Shown: piece by piece, positions 46,720-55,880 of the stretch | How the letters are laid out: each line of letters opens with the position of its first letter | Position numbering within the stretch: the first letter of the stretch is position 1 | From: Xenopus tropicalis | Taxonomy: Eukaryota > Chordata > Amphibia > Anura > Pipidae | DNA: 64,000 nucleotides | Reading direction: 5' to 3' | NCBI RefSeq assembly: GCF_000004195.4 | Contig: NC_030683.2 | Location: forward strand, 67,985,764-68,049,763 | Made by a program: the position numbers and the translations under genes | Notes under the pieces: model-generated | The model's database searches: none | Seen by the model: the letters and a program-made list of their open reading frames with translations, nothing else | Told to the model about the DNA's origin: nothing

Positions 46720-47310
46720 GGGGCTGATTTACTAAGACACGAATTCGAATCCGAACTGGAAAAATTCAGATTGGAAACGAACATTTTGCGTCTTTTTCGT
46801 ATTTTTTGCGATTTTTTCGGCACCTTTACGACTTTTCGGAAATTGTCGCGACTTTTTCGTTACCAATACGATTTTCGCGAAAAAACGCGACTTTTTCATT
46901 TTTTTCATTACGATTCGCTCATATCTTGTCGCAACTTTTTCGTATTGAGCGCTCGTAAGCGGCGGCCGAAACTTTCAGACTTAGCATGATTTTGGAAGCC
47001 TCCCATAGGACTCAATGGCACCCTGCAGCTCCAACCTGGCCCAAGAAAAGTCACCATACTGAAGCTTGAATGAATCCGAACGCTACAAAAAAATCGCAAC
47101 ATTTTGCGCAACTTTCGGAATGGCTACGAAAAAGGCACGACTTTTCGCACAAGTTTTAACGCTACGAAAAAATCGCCAGATTTTACGCAACATTCGGATG
47201 GCAACGAAAAAGTCGTGATAATTTTCCGAAAAAATCGCCAAATACCGATCATTACGAAAAAACACAATCGGACGCATTCGGCCGGTTCGTGAGTAAGTAA
47301 ATGGACCCCA
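46720..47310. mobile_element. Foldback TA-MITE, copy E, with core
   Basis: A 591-bp copy with left end GGGGCTGATTTACTAAGACA and right end TGGGGTCCATTTACTTACTC (reverse complement), flanked by TA at 46718-46719 and 47311-47312. It contains the 100-bp core (GCATGATTTTGGAAGCC to TGAAGCTTGAATGAATCC) seen in C. Its right TA is also the left TA of copy F. Confidence 0.85.
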
Positions 47311-47312
47311 TA

Positions 47313-47738
47313 GTGGGACATTTACTAATTCACAAATGTTCCGTGCGTATTTTCTGTGACTTTTTCGTACCTTGCGCGACTACTTTGCTACAAAATTTGT
47401 GCAACAAAATCGTATTGTCGCACCGAGTACGGAAGTTTCAGATTCATTCAAGCTTCGTTATCGTGACATTCCTTGGGCTAGGTTGGAGCTGCAGAGTGCC
47501 ATTGATTGCTATGGAAGGCTTCCAAAATCATGCACAGAAGGATCAAAGTCGGAAAGGTATTCCCGCTGTTTACAATCGTTCGGTGCGAAAATTTCGGATC
47601 ACCAATACAATATTATCATGACTAATACCATTTTTTTGTAAGCATTTTCGTGATATTTGCAATCAGCAGAAATTATGGTATCCAATCCAAATTTTTCCCA
47701 TTCGTGATTCGAACTCGTGATTTCATGAATGTAGCCCC
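47313..47738. mobile_element. Foldback TA-MITE, copy F, core inverted
   Basis: A 426-bp copy with ends GTGGGACATTTACTAATTCA and GGGGCTACATTCATGAAATC (right, reverse complement), flanked by TA at 47311-47312 and 47739-47740. The core is in the opposite orientation to C and E (GATTCATTCAAGCTTCGTTA onward). It abuts copy E with only the shared TA between them. Confidence 0.8.
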
Positions 47739-47740
47739 TA

Positions 47741-48203
47741 GTATAATGAGGAGTAATAACTGCTTTGGGGAAAGATTTTAGAATATTTAGTTATAGTATG
47801 GGTTGATTTTACTTTGGCAAAATGTGCAACAGGTACAGCAGTTTTTAAATAACTAGTCTCTTGATTGACTCAAGATTTATTCTTTTGCAGATTATGATTA
47901 TGACAGCCAATAATGAAAACAAAATCACTTTTAATTCTTTATATTTACAGATATTTGTCATTTATGTTTACCACAGTGGAATTGATGCCTAAAATATAAG
48001 TCAAAGAATAAAAAGGATATGAAAGGTATCAAGGGACTTGTCAAGTTTCATTTTCTGTAACAATCATGCAGGGAAGCAAAAATTATGGTGACATTCCATT
48101 TATGTCGATTGGATATTTCCCCTGGGGAATAGGGTGCATTAGTCACTATGCCACTTCATGTGAAATAAGTTCTACAAAAGTAATATTAACTTATTTACTA
48201 GTA
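47741..48203. other. Non-coding spacer
   Basis: AT-rich, nothing recognised. Confidence 0.4.
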
Positions 48204-48590
48204 GGGGCATGTTTACTAAGATGGATTTTTTTCTGGCCTTGAAAGGGATATGGTATAAATTTGAAGTAACCACAATAATTTCTGTAGTTCTAAAATGTCT
48301 TGACAATGCTTTTATTGTTCTTATAAAAATATCGCAATTGCATTCTGAAAGTCACTAAATTTTTCAGGCTGAAAAGTTCGTAAATGCCACGAAAACACTT
48401 CTGGCTTTGAAGCCTTCCATTGCTGGCTTTGGAAGCCTCCCATAGGACTCAATGGCACTTGACAGATCAAACCTGGCCAAAATATATTCCCAATGATAGT
48501 GTAACCAAAGAGTTAACGAATTCCAAAATGTTCGTATTCTTTGCACAAACTATGGATTTTTTGTGGAAATTTACTGAAATTTTCGCATAC
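48204..48590. mobile_element. Decayed foldback MITE, copy H
   Basis: The left end GGGGCATGTTTACTAAGATG is preceded by TA. The core word GGAAGCCTCCCATAGGACTC is present at 48430-48449, followed by AATGGCACTTGACAG and CCTGGCC. The right inverted end was not found. It is the most diverged member of the group. Confidence 0.6.
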
Positions 48591-48697
48591 AGATGAAGCG
48601 CTGGATTTCCCAAAACTTAACTAGTTACAAGATAACACAGGCTATCCTGTTTCTGTTATCTCATGCTGTGTGTGTGCAGGAGAAAAAAAGCCTTCTA

Positions 48698-48932
48698 AGG
48701 GCTCTGGTACACGGAGAGATTAGTCGCCTGCAACAAATCTCCCTTGTTGCGGGCGACTAATCTCTATCTATGACATCCCACCGGCTTGAATGTGGGATGG
48801 CATACTCGGCAGCACGATTTGCGGAATCGCGATTTACATTTTCGCCGGTGGGATGTCATATCGGGGAGATTAGTTGCCCGCAACAAGGGAGATTTGTCGC
48901 GGGCGACTAATCTCCCCGTGCACCAGAGCCCT
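48698..48932. mobile_element. MITE with AGGGCTCTGG ends
   Basis: A 235-bp element with ends AGGGCTCTGGTACACGGAGA and AGGGCTCTGGTGCACGGGGA (right, reverse complement). TA lies on each side (48696-48697, 48933-48934). Inside are GATTAGTCGCC and CAACAAGGGAGATTTGTCGC inverted blocks and the pair CCCACCGGC/GCCGGTGGG. The whole copy can fold on itself. Confidence 0.85.
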
Positions 48933-49019
48933 TAGGCTGTTATTCTGTTTTCAGACAGCAGTTGGTGCCTTGAAAGGGAATGTGCACAGTAAGGGGTCCA
49001 CTTTGACACCAGGCTTCAT

Positions 49020-49667
49020 CTGTTTGTCTCTGGAATGTGGGAAGTGCTAAGAGTGATTAAGTACCCCCTGGTAAAAGCAAATGGAGCATGCAGTTGTCAT
49101 GCAGCAAGTTTATAAACTTCCCATTTACTGTCCTGGCAGTACTATTGCTCCAGTCAATATCAGGATAATTAAAATCCCCCATTAGTATCACTTGCCCCAA
49201 ACTAGCAGCCTTTTCTATTTGCAACATGAGCTGAGCCTCCTCCTCTTTGCTTACATTAGGGGGTCTATAGCATACCCCTACAATTAGTTTGGTAGAATCT
49301 TTACTATCTGTGAGAAGCTCAACCCATAAGGATTCAGCTCCCTCTGTTACCCCCATCACTTCCTCCTTAATATTTGCTTTTAATTCCTGCTTAGCAAACA
49401 GACACACTCCTCCTTCTTTTCTATTGCCCCTGTCCCTCTGAAATAATGTGTAACCCCCAAAATTAACTGCCCAGTCATGCGATTCATTCAACCAATTTTC
49501 AGCAATGCCAATCACATCATAATTCCGCTCCAACGCTAGTACCTCCAGCTCTCAAGACTCCTTGCATTAGTAAACATACATTTAATACTGGTACCAGCGT
49601 GAGAATGTCGCGTAAACAACTTATGGGTCTCCCTGCCATTATCAGTTTCCCTTACGATGCCCACTAC
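49020..49667 (-). pseudogene. CR1 LINE ORF2, endonuclease part
   Basis: This encodes the apurinic-type endonuclease that nicks DNA to prime reverse transcription. On the minus strand, CMFTNARSL at about 49590 marks the start of the domain. A frame of 158 codons (49533-49057) contains YDVIGIAENWLNESHDWAVN, VGVCYRPPNV and LMGDFNYPDIDWSN, which carry the catalytic Glu and the GDFN motif of this family. A stop or frame change separates the two blocks near 49540. After HDNCMLHL the similarity ends at about 49075, and the reverse-transcriptase domain is missing. The upstream part of the same LINE continues at 55881, beyond the inserted hAT element. Confidence 0.9.
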
Positions 49668-49765
49668 TAGGGATGTAGCGAACTGTTCGCCGGCGAACTA
49701 ATTCGCGCGAACATCGGGTGTTCGCAAGTCTGGAAGTTCGCGAACTTTCCGCGTATGTTCGCAAT
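49668..49765. promoter_or_regulatory. hAT left subterminal GTTCGC cluster
   Basis: Within 100 bp of the left end are GTTCGCCGGCGAAC, TTCGCGCGAAC, GTTCGCAAG, GTTCGCGAAC and TGTTCGC. The right subterminal region has a matching cluster. Repeated short motifs near hAT ends usually bind the transposase BED finger; this role is inferred. Confidence 0.6.
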
Positions 49766-49959
49766 TTGGGTTCACCTTAGCTGGCGCCAAATTTTGACCT
49801 CTCAGCCCAGACCAGCAGATACATGGCAGCCAATCAGGCAGCTCTCCCTCCTGGACCACCCCCCCCCCAACCACTCCCTTCCATATATAAACCGAAGCCC
49901 AGCAGCCATTTTACATTCTGCCTGTGTGTGTTTGAAGAGATCGCGTAGGGAGAGAAGCT

Positions 49960-50135
49960 GTGCAGGGATTTGAGGGAGAGTTTAGGTAGCTTTGCTGAGT
50001 CTGACTAGTGATCTACTTTCTACTGCTCTGTGTTAGCACATAGGGAGAGAGCTGTCCAAGTGTGCAGGGATTTGAGGGAGAGTTTAGGTAGCTTTGCTGA
50101 GTCTGACTAGTGATCTACTTTCTACTGCTCTGTAT
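49960..50135. repeat. Two-copy direct repeat in hAT 5' region
   Basis: GTGCAGGGATTTGAGGGAGA begins at 49960 and 50062, and about 75 bp are shared, ending TTTCTACTGCTCTGT. The period is 102 bp. It lies upstream of the transposase in what is probably its leader. Confidence 0.9.
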
Positions 50136-50483
50136 GTAGCTGCTGTGGGGAGGCAGCTGTCCTGTGCTGATCATCTGCTGTAACCCAATAGTCCTTGTAA
50201 GGACTGCTTTTATTTTCTGATTACTGATACTCTAGTGTTCTTTTCATTGTGTACTGCAGCTCCGTCTGTGTGTGTTGGAGACAGGTGTGCTGCTCATAGT
50301 AGTGCAGCAGCACCAACCACACATGTACATCATTCTTTTTTTTTGCTACTGTAATTTATAGAGCCCAGTGCTATTAGTCTAGCTGTGTTGGGGACTGGTG
50401 TGCTGCTCCTAGTAGTTCACCACCAGCACCAACCAGAGATCACTTTTGTTTTATTATTATTTTTTTTTAATCTTATTATTTAG

Positions 50484-50560
50484 ATATTAGATATATATAT
50501 ATATATTAGATATATATATATATTAGATATAGATATTTATATATTTATTTAGACATTCAG
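50484..50560. repeat. AT-rich microsatellite in hAT leader
   Basis: Repeated TAGATATATATAT units after a T run. Confidence 0.9.
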
Positions 50561-50566
50561 TCTAAA

Positions 50567-50940
50567 AATAACAATAATAATTCCGTGACCAGAAACATCA
50601 CCCACCTGAGTGACGTTTTTCCACCAGCAATACTATATCCACTACTGTATACTTTGCCATTGTAGGCCTTGTTGCCAGTGTCTTCTTCAACCAAGTGCCC
50701 TCTAGCTGTGTGAGCTTTTTCACATTCTGTCTAAATAACAATAATAATTCCGTGTCCAGAAACATCACCCACCTGAGTGACGTTTTTCCACCAGCAATAC
50801 TATATCCACTACTGTATACTTTGCCATTACAGGCCTTGTTGCCCACTGTCTTCTTCAACCAAGTGCCCTCTAGCTGTGTGAGCTTTTTCACATTCTGTCT
50901 AAATAACAATAATAATTCCATGTCCAGAAACATCACCCAA
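50567..50940. repeat. Tandem repeat, period about 167 bp, in hAT leader
   Basis: AATAACAATAATAATTCC begins at 50567, 50733 and 50902. Two complete units and a 36-bp partial are followed at once by the transposase ATG region. Open frames across the array on both strands repeat the same peptide and are not separate genes. Confidence 0.92.
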
Positions 50941-50969
50941 GTTGTTGTTGTTTTGTAAAAATAAAAAAA

Positions 50970-51539
50970 ATGCCAGGCAAAGGCAGGCCGCCACGCAGAG
51001 GCACTAGGGGCCGTGCTGCTATGATATCCTGTGGCCCTAGGAAATCGACCAGTGTTCCGAAGGCACTTACCCTGAACTCCAAAAATGCTGAAGAGGTAGT
51101 TGACTGGCTTACACAGCACACCCCATCCTCTACCGTTTCTAACTTTGCCACAACATCCTCATCCTCCTCTGCTATGGGCACCCCACGTACCACTTCCTCC
51201 ACCACCGCCGCCCCTTCTTCCCTGGATGAGTCAGAGGAGTTGTTTTCACATGAGTTTGTTGAACTGAGTGATGCGCAACCATTATTGCCAGAAGAAGATG
51301 AAGGAGATGAGGACATTACACCAGATATCATAATTCAGGCAGGCAGCACAACAGAGATGGACATAAGGTGTGATGAGGTCCCCGCTGCTGCTGTCTTCTG
51401 TGAGCTGTCAGAAGAAATTGATGCATCTGAGGAGAATGATGATGAGGAGATTGATGTTTTGTGGGTGCCCAGAAGAAGAGAGCAAGAGGAGGATAGTTCC
51501 GATGGAGAGTCAGAGAGGCAGGAGGAGAATAAGACTTAG
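50970..51539 (+). pseudogene. hAT transposase, N-terminal acidic segment
   Basis: A frame of 189 codons starting MPGKGRPPRRGTRGRAA. The first 20 residues are basic. The rest is rich in Ser, Thr, Glu and Asp (SSTTAAPSSLDESEELFSHE, then repeated EEDEGDED-type runs) and looks disordered. It ends at a TAG (51537-51539). The BED-finger segment follows in a different frame, so a +1 shift or a lost splice joins them. Such acidic linkers are common before BED fingers, but I do not recognise this sequence specifically. Confidence 0.7.
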
Positions 51540-52655
51540 AAGAAGCAGGGACAGCTCGCAGGGAACAGTAGGGCAACAACATGAATCGGCACCTGTGGTC
51601 AGCCAGCCAATGCACCCGCCAGCTTCTACTGTTACCGCTAGAAATCCCGCATCAAAAGGCTCAGCAGTGTGGCATTTTTTTAATGTGTGTGCCTCTGACA
51701 AAAGCACTGTAATTTGCAATGAGTGCAGTCAGAAACTGAGTCTTGGGAAGCCCAACACCCACTTAGGTACAACTGCTATGCGAAGGCACATGAACGCCAA
51801 ACACAAAGCACTATGGGAGCAACACCTCAAAGGCAGCAGCCAAACTCTAAGCCACCCTTCTGGTCCAGCATCTTACTGCTCTACCTCTGCTGTCCTTGAC
51901 CCGTCTCAACCACCCTCCACTCCGCCTTCCACCTTGACCACCAGTTCCTGCTCATCTGCCCCCAGCCACGTTTCTGTGAGGGCCATGTTTGAGCGTAAGA
52001 AACCAATGCCTCCGAGTGGATTGTCTGCTGGATTGTCTGCACTCTTAGCCCGCCAGCTTTTACCATACCAGCTGGTGGACTCTGAGGCCTTCCACAAATT
52101 TGTAGCAATTGGGACACCGCAGTGGAAGGTACCCAGCCGCAATTTTTTTTCACAGAAGGGAATACCACACCTGTACCAGCATGTGCAGAGCCAAGTCACC
52201 GCATCTCTGTCATTTAGTGTTGGGGCAAAGGTCCATATGACTACTGACACATGGTCCTCCAAGCATGGTCAGGGCAGGTATGTCACCTACACTGCCCACT
52301 AGGTGAACCTGGTGATGGCTGGGAAGCAGGGAATGCGTGGTTCAACAACAGTGGAGTTGGTGTCACCGCCGCGGGTTGCATGCGGGTCTGCCACCACCTC
52401 TACTCCTCCTTTGCTCTCTAACTCGTCTTCTAACTCGTCTTCTAACTTGGCTTCTTCCTCCTCTGCTGCTGTGTCTCCTCCACACCTGTGCAACCCCAGC
52501 TCCACATAGGCTATTCGACGTGCCAGGTACGCCGTTGTCATGCTGTCTTGGGCATGACGTGCCTGGAAAGCAGAAACCATACCGGATCTGCACTCCTGTC
52601 ATCTCTGCACTCACAGGCCGATCGGTGGCTGACCCCACACCAACTGAAAATTCGG
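51540..52655 (+). pseudogene. hAT transposase, BED zinc finger and start of catalytic core
   Basis: In frame with 51370, the BED finger at about 51655-51825 reads AVWHFFNVCASDKSTVICNE and ends RRHMNAKH, giving the C-x2-C and H-x4-H zinc ligands. A Ser/Pro-rich linker follows, then the RNase-H-like core begins (FHKFVAIGTPQWKVPSR, later TTDTWSSKHGQGRYVTYTAH with the first catalytic Asp). A TAG at 52300-52302 sits where many hAT proteins have Trp. The same frame runs on to 52509. Between 52510 and 52655 there are several stops and frame changes (fragments GSALLSSLHSQADRW and HQLKIRK). Confidence 0.85.
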
Positions 52656-54148
52656 AAAAGTGGTGTGTGACAACGGAAGCAATCTGTTGGCAGCACTGAG
52701 ACTGGGCAATTTAACACATGTGCCCTGCATGGCACATGTTCTAAATTTGATAGTCCAACGGTTTGTCTCGAAGTACCCAGGATTGCAGGACATTCTCAGG
52801 CAGTCCAGGAAGGTGTCTGGCCATTTCAGACGTTCCTACACAGCCATGGCACGCCTTGCTGACATTCAGCGGCGGCACAAGTTGCCAGTCAGGCGTTTAA
52901 TTTGCGACAGCCAGACTCGCTGGAATTCTACGCTAATGATGTTTGAATGTCTGCTGCAACAACATAGAGCCGTCAACTAATACCTATTTGAACTGGGTGG
53001 TAGGACTGGATCTGCAGAGCTGGGGATTTTTTCCCCCCATTACTGGGTGCTTATGCGCGACGCCTGCAGGCTGATGCGCCCTTTTGACGAGGTCACAAAT
53101 ATGGTTAGTCGCACCGAAGGCACCATCAGCGACCTAATATCCTTTGCTTTCTTCCTGGAGCGTGCCGTGCGACGAGTGACAGATGAGGCCGTAGACCAGC
53201 ATGACCAGGAGCATGAAGAGCATGATTTCTGGGCGGAATCACCAGAACGAGCCCAGGCACCTGCTGCAACGCAGGGAGAGGTGTCAGAAGTGGAGTCAGA
53301 GGAGGAAGGTGGCTTTGTGGAGGCGGAAGACCAACAGGAGCAGGCTTCCCGGGGGGCTTGTGGTCACCTTTTGGGGACCCCTGGTCTTGTACGTGGCTGG
53401 GGGGAGGAGACCGTGGTGGATGACGACGTAGTCCTTGATAACGAGGAAGGGGAGATGGATACCTCTGCATCCAACCTTGTGAGAATGGGGTCTTTCATGC
53501 TGTCATGCCTATTGAAGGACCCCCGTATCAAGAGGCTTAAGGAGAAGGACCTGTACTGGGTGGCAACACTACTAGACCCTCGTTACAAGCATAAAGTGGC
53601 AGAAATGTTACCAACGTACCACAAGTCCGAAAGGATGCTGCATTTCCAAACCAGCCTGCAAAACATGTTGTACAATGCTTTTAAGGGTGATGTCACTCCA
53701 CATTCCAGGGGCAGAGGTGCCGGTAATCCTCCCACGAGCACACCTGCAAGGGCAATGCACTTTGGCCACTCTGTAATGTCAGACATGCAAAGTTTTTTCA
53801 GTCCAAGGCAGCGCCAGGACCCTTCTGGATCCACCCTCAGAGAACGCCTCGACCGGCAGGTAGCGGACTACCTGGCATTAACTTAAGATATCGACACTCT
53901 GAGGAGCGATGAACCCCTGGACTACTGGGTGCGCAGGCTTGATCTGTGGCCAGAGCTGTCACAATTTGCCATAAACCTCTTGTCTTGCCCCGCCTCAAGT
54001 GTCCTCTCAGAAAGGACCTTCAGTGCAGCAGGAGGGATTGTAACTGAGAACTCGCCTAGGTCATAAAAGTGTGGATTACCTGACCTTTATTAAAATAAAT
54101 GAGGCATGGATCTCGGAGGGTTACTGCACGCCGGAAGACTTGTTCTGA
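52656..54148 (+). pseudogene. hAT transposase, core and dimerisation domain
   Basis: One frame with two stops (52978-52980 and 53884-53886). It shows VCDNGSNLLAALRL with the second catalytic Asp, HVPCMAHVLNLIVQRFV, RLICDSQTRWNSTLMMFE, then YWVATLLDPRYKHKVAEM after an acidic insertion domain, as in hAT proteins. After the second stop the hAT dimerisation motif follows in frame: PLDYWVRRLDLWPELSQFA, then SCPASSVLSERTFSAAGG, which carries the catalytic Glu. A one-base frameshift near 54055 then leads to LGHKSVDYLTFIKINEAW and a stop at 54146-54148. All catalytic blocks are visible, but stops and shifts make it non-functional. Confidence 0.92.
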
Positions 54149-54412
54149 CTGCCCATGCATCTGTCCTTCTCTGCACACCGCATGACTCCACACACAGCTG
54201 TCCTTTAGCGTCCTCCTCCGCCACCGTACAAACTAGGGTGCAAATCCTACTGGTTTGAGGCATGGATCTCAGAGGGTTACTGCATGCCGGAAGACTTGTT
54301 CTGACTCCCCATGCAGCTGTCCTTCTCTGCACGCCGCATGACTCCACACACAGCTGTCCTTTAGCGTCCTCCTCCGCCACCGTACAAACTAGGGTGCAAA
54401 TCCTACTGGTTT
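54101..54412. repeat. 156-bp tandem duplication of transposase C-terminus
   Basis: GAGGCATGGATCTCGGAGGG at 54101 recurs at 54257 with one change, and the copies end TCCTACTGGTTT. The unit covers the last codons of the transposase (EAWISEGY) and the adjacent 3' non-coding DNA, so the terminal coding segment is present twice. Confidence 0.93.
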
Positions 54413-54419
54413 AATTTTA

Positions 54420-55145
54420 AGCCAAACTTTTTGGACAGGTAAATCCTGAGTTTTTCTGTCCTCTGTGCTTGGTACGCTATCTTAGTTTTTTTAAAGGTTC
54501 TGCCTGGGGCATTGTTGTGATATCATTTATCTAACATATTTTTTCTGTCCTCTGTGCTTCAGTGGCTGTGACAACAAAAAAAAACACTTTTCAACATTTA
54601 TCTAACATATTTTTTCTGTCCTCTGTGCTTGGTACGCTATCTTAGTTTTTTTAAAGGTTCTGCCTGGGGCATTGTTGTGATATCATTTATCTAACATATT
54701 TTTTCTGTCCTCTGTGCTTGGTACGCTATCTTAGTTTTTTTAAAGGTTCTGCCTGGGGAATGGTTGTGATATCATTTATCTAACATATTTTTTCTGTCCT
54801 CTGGGCTTCAGTGGCTGTGACAACAAAAAAACAAACTTTCTCAACATTTATCTAACCTATTTTTTCTGTCCTCTGTGCTTGGTATGCTATCTTAGTTTTT
54901 TTTAAAGGTTCTGCCTGGGGAATGGTTGTGATATCATTTATCTAACATATTTTTTCTGTCCTCTGGGCTTCAGTGGCTGCAACAAGAAAAAAACAAACTT
55001 TTTCAACATTTATCTAACATATTTTTTCTGTCTTCTGTGCTTCAGTGGCTGCGACAACAAAAAAACAAACTTTTTCAACATTTATCTAACATATGTTTTC
55101 TGTCCTCTGTGCTTCAGTGGCTGCGACAAAAAAAACATAATTTTT
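54420..55145. repeat. Interleaved two-type tandem array in hAT 3' region
   Basis: The word TTTTTTCTGTCCTCTG or a variant occurs about nine times. It is followed by one of two continuations: type A, GGTACGCTATCTTAGTTTTT, through GGTTCTGCCTGGGG to TGATATCA; or type B, CAGTGGCTGYGACAACAAAA. The order is roughly A B A A B A B B B, and the units are joined by ATTTATCTAACATAT. It lies between the transposase and the right end. Confidence 0.88.
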
Positions 55146-55735
55146 CAGGAATGTACACATTCCTGATTTTTCAGGGTTCTGCAACAGCGGCAAAATCGTA
55201 TCTTTTATGGTCACCACAGGTGATCAATAAAGTAGGACAAAACTGGGCCCACACTGCAGAATCAGTGTTTTTTGGTTCACTTCACTGTACATTGAATTAC
55301 CTCTGCCTAACCGTGCACGTGCGCACAAGCACGGTGACTGCTAAACACACCACTACAGAAATATTCCCACCGACAGGACGAACGTCCTGGAGGTGACAAG
55401 CAACTAGTAAAAACTATTATTCGCTCACTTGACGGTATCATTAAAGCTTTTTGCGTTTTTTTTCGTTGCAGTAAATGCGACGTTTTGTCTTTGCGTGTGA
55501 ACCGGCCGTAACCTTTACATGACTTGATTGGCATGTAGACGCTGGACGTTTTAAAGCAGTTTATTACACAAGTTTAGGAATGTAGTGTGATTTGTGCCCT
55601 TTACAGCACAAAACGCAACGCTGTTTCAACAACATATTTTTGAGAGACATTTTTGCCCTTGATCCCCCTCCGGCATGTCACTGTCCAGGTAGTGGCACCC
55701 TTTAAACAACTTTAAAATCAGTTTTCTGGCCAGAA
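55146..55735. other. hAT 3' spacer
   Basis: Unique sequence between the tandem array and the right subterminal region, without a supported gene. Frames at 55037-55396 (plus) and 55307-55534 (minus) overlap each other. Confidence 0.5.
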
Positions 55736-55872
55736 ATGGCTTTTCTAGGTTTTAAAGTTCACCTTCCCATTGAAGTCTATGGGGTTCGCAAAGTTCACGA
55801 ATGTTCGCACTTTTTGGCGGAAGTTCGCGAACGGGTTCGCAAACTTTTTTTGTGAGGTTCGCTACATCTCTA
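55736..55872. promoter_or_regulatory. hAT right subterminal GTTCGC cluster
   Basis: GGTTCGCAAAGTTCACGAAT, GTTCGCAC, AAGTTCGCGAACGGGTTCGC and GAGGTTCGCTACATCTCTA lie within the last 100 bp. They mirror the left cluster and probably bind transposase (inferred from hAT biology). Confidence 0.6.
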
Positions 55873-55880
55873 CCCACTAC

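Larger units (their letters stand above)
49668..55872 (+). mobile_element. Full-length hAT transposon inserted in CR1
   Basis: A 6205-bp element. The left end is TAGGGATGTAGCGAAC and the right end reverse-complements to TAGAGATGTAGCGAAC. The 8-bp target CCCACTAC is exact on both sides (49660-49667 and 55873-55880). Both subterminal regions are dense in GTTCGC/GCGAAC words, probable transposase-binding sites. It carries a BED-finger transposase in plus orientation, now broken, and three tandem-repeat tracts. The ends are complete and the duplication is exact, so insertion is more recent than the decay of the surrounding CR1. Confidence 0.95.

Noticed and set aside
50567..50958. Separate small genes suggested by open frames on both strands before the transposase
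   Set aside because: The frames repeat the same peptide because the DNA is a tandem repeat of about 167 bp; no independent support.
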